A stretch of 64,000 bases of DNA from Agelaius tricolor (Eukaryota > Chordata > Aves > Passeriformes > Icteridae). Positions 61,385 to 64,000 of this stretch are shown piece after piece. The stretch covers positions 186,001 through 250,000 of the forward strand of contig JALJCS010000037.1 of the NCBI GenBank assembly GCA_023055355.1, in the 5' to 3' direction. A model generated the notes under the pieces. The model was not told the DNA's origin and did no database searches. It saw only the letters and a list, made by a program, of their open reading frames with translations. Each line of letters opens with the position of its first letter. Position 1 is the first letter of the stretch. The position numbers and the translations under genes are program-made.

Positions 61385-64000
61385 GTGATGATGGCCTCTT
61401 GTCCTTCACCTGCCCCCTCTGCCTCTGCTTTTTCTCTTCTCATTCAGCACACTCTGCTCTTGTCCCCTTCATCTACATCTTTTTGCCTTGCACACCCAAA
61501 ATCTTTACCTTAAAGCTGAAATGGAAATGCAGGGTTGGGGTTGGTCTCCTTTGAAGGAAGGCTGTAAAGGCTGTGTGCTTTAGCCCAGAGCCCTAACTCA
61601 GCAGCCTGTATCCAAAACTGGGGCTCTATTGTTCTCTGCACTTACACAAACACACAACATGGGCTTTTAAAGACCTTTTGTTTAGCTGCTGTTTACCTGG
61701 AAACATACCCTGGGCTGGCACTGACGTAAGGGGACTTGGGGCCACAGATAACAGGATTAGAGCTGCTAAAAACTGCCAGCATCTAATTAATACTGCCCAC
61801 TTCTTATAAATTGGCCTTGTTCATTTTCCCTGATTATTTCTTTGACTGTGTCTCACTCAGATGTTGATGGAGTGCAAATGTCGAGGCAGCTGTGCTTGAA
61901 CAGCTCATGGGAGAGCAGGGGGAGCCTGATTGCTTTGTAATCTCACCTGGGAGGAGAGATCCTGGAGGAGCAGTTCTGGGACTGCCTGCACAACCCCACT
62001 TCAGCCACAGCACTCACTTCAAATTCCAAATTCTCCTCAAAACCTCCAGGCTGAAAGGCAGTTCTGTAAAACTTATCCAGGAGCTTAGAAAGAGATAATA
62101 ATTAAAAGTAATGTTGCATAATTTGCTGGCGGAGAGGCAGAGCCCATGAAATCAGGTATTTCTGGGCAATTTGTGCCCGTCTGTTCCCTCATGGGCTGTG
62201 TGTTTGCAGCAGAGGAATGCCCAGGTTCCCTCATGGGCTGTGTGTTTGCAGCAGAGGAATGCCCAGGTTCCCTCATGGGCTGTGTGTTTGCAGCAGAGGA
62301 ATGCCCAGGTTCCCTCATGGGCTGTGTGTTTGCAGCAGAGGAATGCCCAGGTTCCCTCATGGGCTGTGTGTTTGCAGCAGAGGAATGCCCAGGTTCCCTC
62401 ATGGGCTGTGTGTTTGCAGCAAGGAATGCCCTGGTCCGTGGGCACTGGGTCTGCATTCCCTGGGGGTGAATTCCTGCGTTCCCTTGAGCATGAATTACTG
62501 CATTCACTCTATGCTGAGCTCTGTGTGCTTATGTCCTACCAGTGCTGAGGGATACAAGGCTGTCACTAAAGCTGTGCACACATCAGCTGTCTCACTGATT
62601 TGGAGCTGGGTGTGTGGGTTTTGTGAAGGAGGAGGATAATCTGCTCTTCCTTTTTGTTCCCTCAGTGTTCCTCCTGCTCTTGATTTATCAAAGAAAACCC
62701 AGCACAGACCTTGCTCCTGGGATGGGGCTGCTCTTTCTGCTGGGATTGCCCAGTGCTGCCCACAGCATTGCAATGAAAACCCCTCATTTTGCTTAATGAC
62801 CTCTTGTTGATTTGACAGAAACTTTTTGCTGCTGTGGCTGAGGGAACCAAACAAAACCAGAACAGAGAACGAAGTTGATTAAAAATTAGATCAGATGCCT
62901 GCTCTAGAGACTGCACTCTGTGTGACCTCCCCAGCTTTACATCAATTCTGTGTAGCCTTTGTCCAATTTTCAAAGTTTTTTCCCATTCATGCTATACTTT
63001 GGGCTCCCTCTGCTGGCTCTGCAGCCAGCTCCTGCTTGGCATCGCTCTGGCCAGGAGGAATATTTGAAATTACTGGGCATAAATAAATAACTTGGGCAGC
63101 AGGAGCTCCCCAGCTGACAGCACTTCCTCTGCCATGACCCTTGTACTCCATGGTGGGTCTGTGCACTGAGGTGGGCTGGTGCTCCCCACTGGGGTCCTGT
63201 GGGGTCTGATCCTTCCTGAGGGCATGATCAGGATGAGAAGTGCTATTAATTATTAAGGATCTCCACAGTGATACCTGATTGCATGCCTGTGCATGCTCTG
63301 CCTGGCTGAGCAGCTGCTGACTCAGGGAAACACAGCCATTTCCAGGGCTGCTGGAGATGGATGTGGGTGATTTCTGCTGATGGGAAAGACATTGGTGCTG
63401 AAATGACCGAGGCAGCACAGGTGTGATTCCAGATTTATGCCCCTGTTAGAGCCTGGGGAGCACTGTCCAAGGCAGCCTTGCTGTGACCAGGCAGATGAAC
63501 TTCCCTGTCCAAGACATCCATCCCACTGAAACAGCTGATCCAGGCTTGCAGCTGGAGAAACCAAGCACAGCAGATAACTTTCCCTTCTGAACCTGACATC
63601 TCTCCCACAAAAACCACTGGCTCGTGCCTGACAGGCTGCTGAGGGAAGAGCAAACAGTGTGTGGGAGGTGATGCCGAGCAAGGGGTGCTGGCAGGGCCCT
63701 GCTGGGTGGGTGAATCAGCCACTTCCTGGGTTTGCTTCCTGCCCTTGGCAGCAGGCAAGGCTGCAAGGACATGCCAGGCTGCCTGGGGATGCTTGGCTGT
63801 GGAGTCATCACTGTGGGAATTGAGGAGCAGCAGGCGTGTCAGGATTGTGAGGGAGCCAAACTGTTCTGATATTAATAAGGAAATCTGCTCTGGTCTTTCA
63901 AACAGTCAGCACAAACCTCAATCAGGATTTTTTCCTGTGGTTGATGTTGATATGAGACTTCTCCATCCCCCAGCAGCAATGCTGGGTCAGCTCAGTGGAT
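61385..64000 (+). other. MEGF9: MEGF9 intron 3, 5' part
   Basis: Begins at the strong donor GTGATG after exon 3 and runs off the window. It contains a 42-bp minisatellite at 62183-62434. Frames after 62504 show no laminin-EGF cysteine pattern on the + strand, so exon 4 is placed beyond 64000. Confidence 0.8.
62183..62434. repeat. Minisatellite, 42-bp unit, six copies, nearly identical
   Basis: Units begin GTTCCCTCATGGGCTG at 62183, 62225, 62267, 62309, 62351 and 62393. The first five appear identical; the sixth has a GCAGAGG to GCAAGG deletion and a changed end. 42 bp equals 14 codons, and no frame has a stop, which explains the repetitive open frames on both strands. Confidence 0.97.

Noticed and set aside
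62085..62639. Repetitive frames on both strands (14-residue repeat)
   Set aside because: 42-bp minisatellite inside intron 3.
61385..64000. Exon 4 of MEGF9 within the window
   Set aside because: No laminin-EGF cysteine spacing found on the + strand after 61384.

Overview
This is vertebrate nuclear DNA, and clearly avian. Seven CR1 LINE fragments are visible, together with short solo LTRs, GC-rich minisatellites and one dense CpG island. The recurrent ~380-bp LTR family, seen three times, looks like a young songbird endogenous retrovirus LTR, so a passerine is likely; the species assignment is inference. Nothing is bacterial: there are no operons, CRISPR arrays or phage genes, and nearly all long open frames are either shadows over GC-rich DNA or minisatellites whose unit length is a multiple of three.

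One protein-coding gene is supported: the 5' half of MEGF9 (multiple EGF-like domains 9) on the + strand. Exon 1 (26413-26725) encodes a signal peptide and a Pro/Ala/Glu/Gln-rich segment. Exon 2 (49226-49418) and exon 3 (61245-61384) encode two complete laminin-type EGF (LE) modules and the start of a third. Splice phases agree across both introns (phase 1, then phase 2), exon 3 ends in phase 1, and all splice sites are GT-AG. The remaining exons (further LE modules, transmembrane helix, cytoplasmic tail) must lie beyond 64000.

Layout. 1-25350 is upstream intergenic DNA with no exon I can support; it holds CR1 fragments, four solo LTRs (two of them a close inverted pair), two minisatellites, an AT-rich microsatellite and a degenerate GAATTC-rich array. 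About 25350-27020 is the MEGF9 CpG-island promoter, TATA-less, with two inverted CCAAT boxes and GC boxes. 26726-49225 is intron 1 (22.5 kb), with two strong hairpins, candidate conserved AT-rich blocks and an old CR1. Around exon 2 there is an LTR, then a CR1, then the exon, then a 209-bp tandem duplication that copies the splice donor. 49419-61244 is intron 2, with a 30-bp minisatellite. 61385-64000 is the start of intron 3, with a near-perfect 42-bp minisatellite.

I found no new multi-gene system. The most interesting points are an acidic/Gln N-terminal stalk where I recall human MEGF9 having a longer Thr/Pro mucin-like one, an overlapping uORF at the start codon, and repeat-driven remodelling of both splice sites of exon 2.
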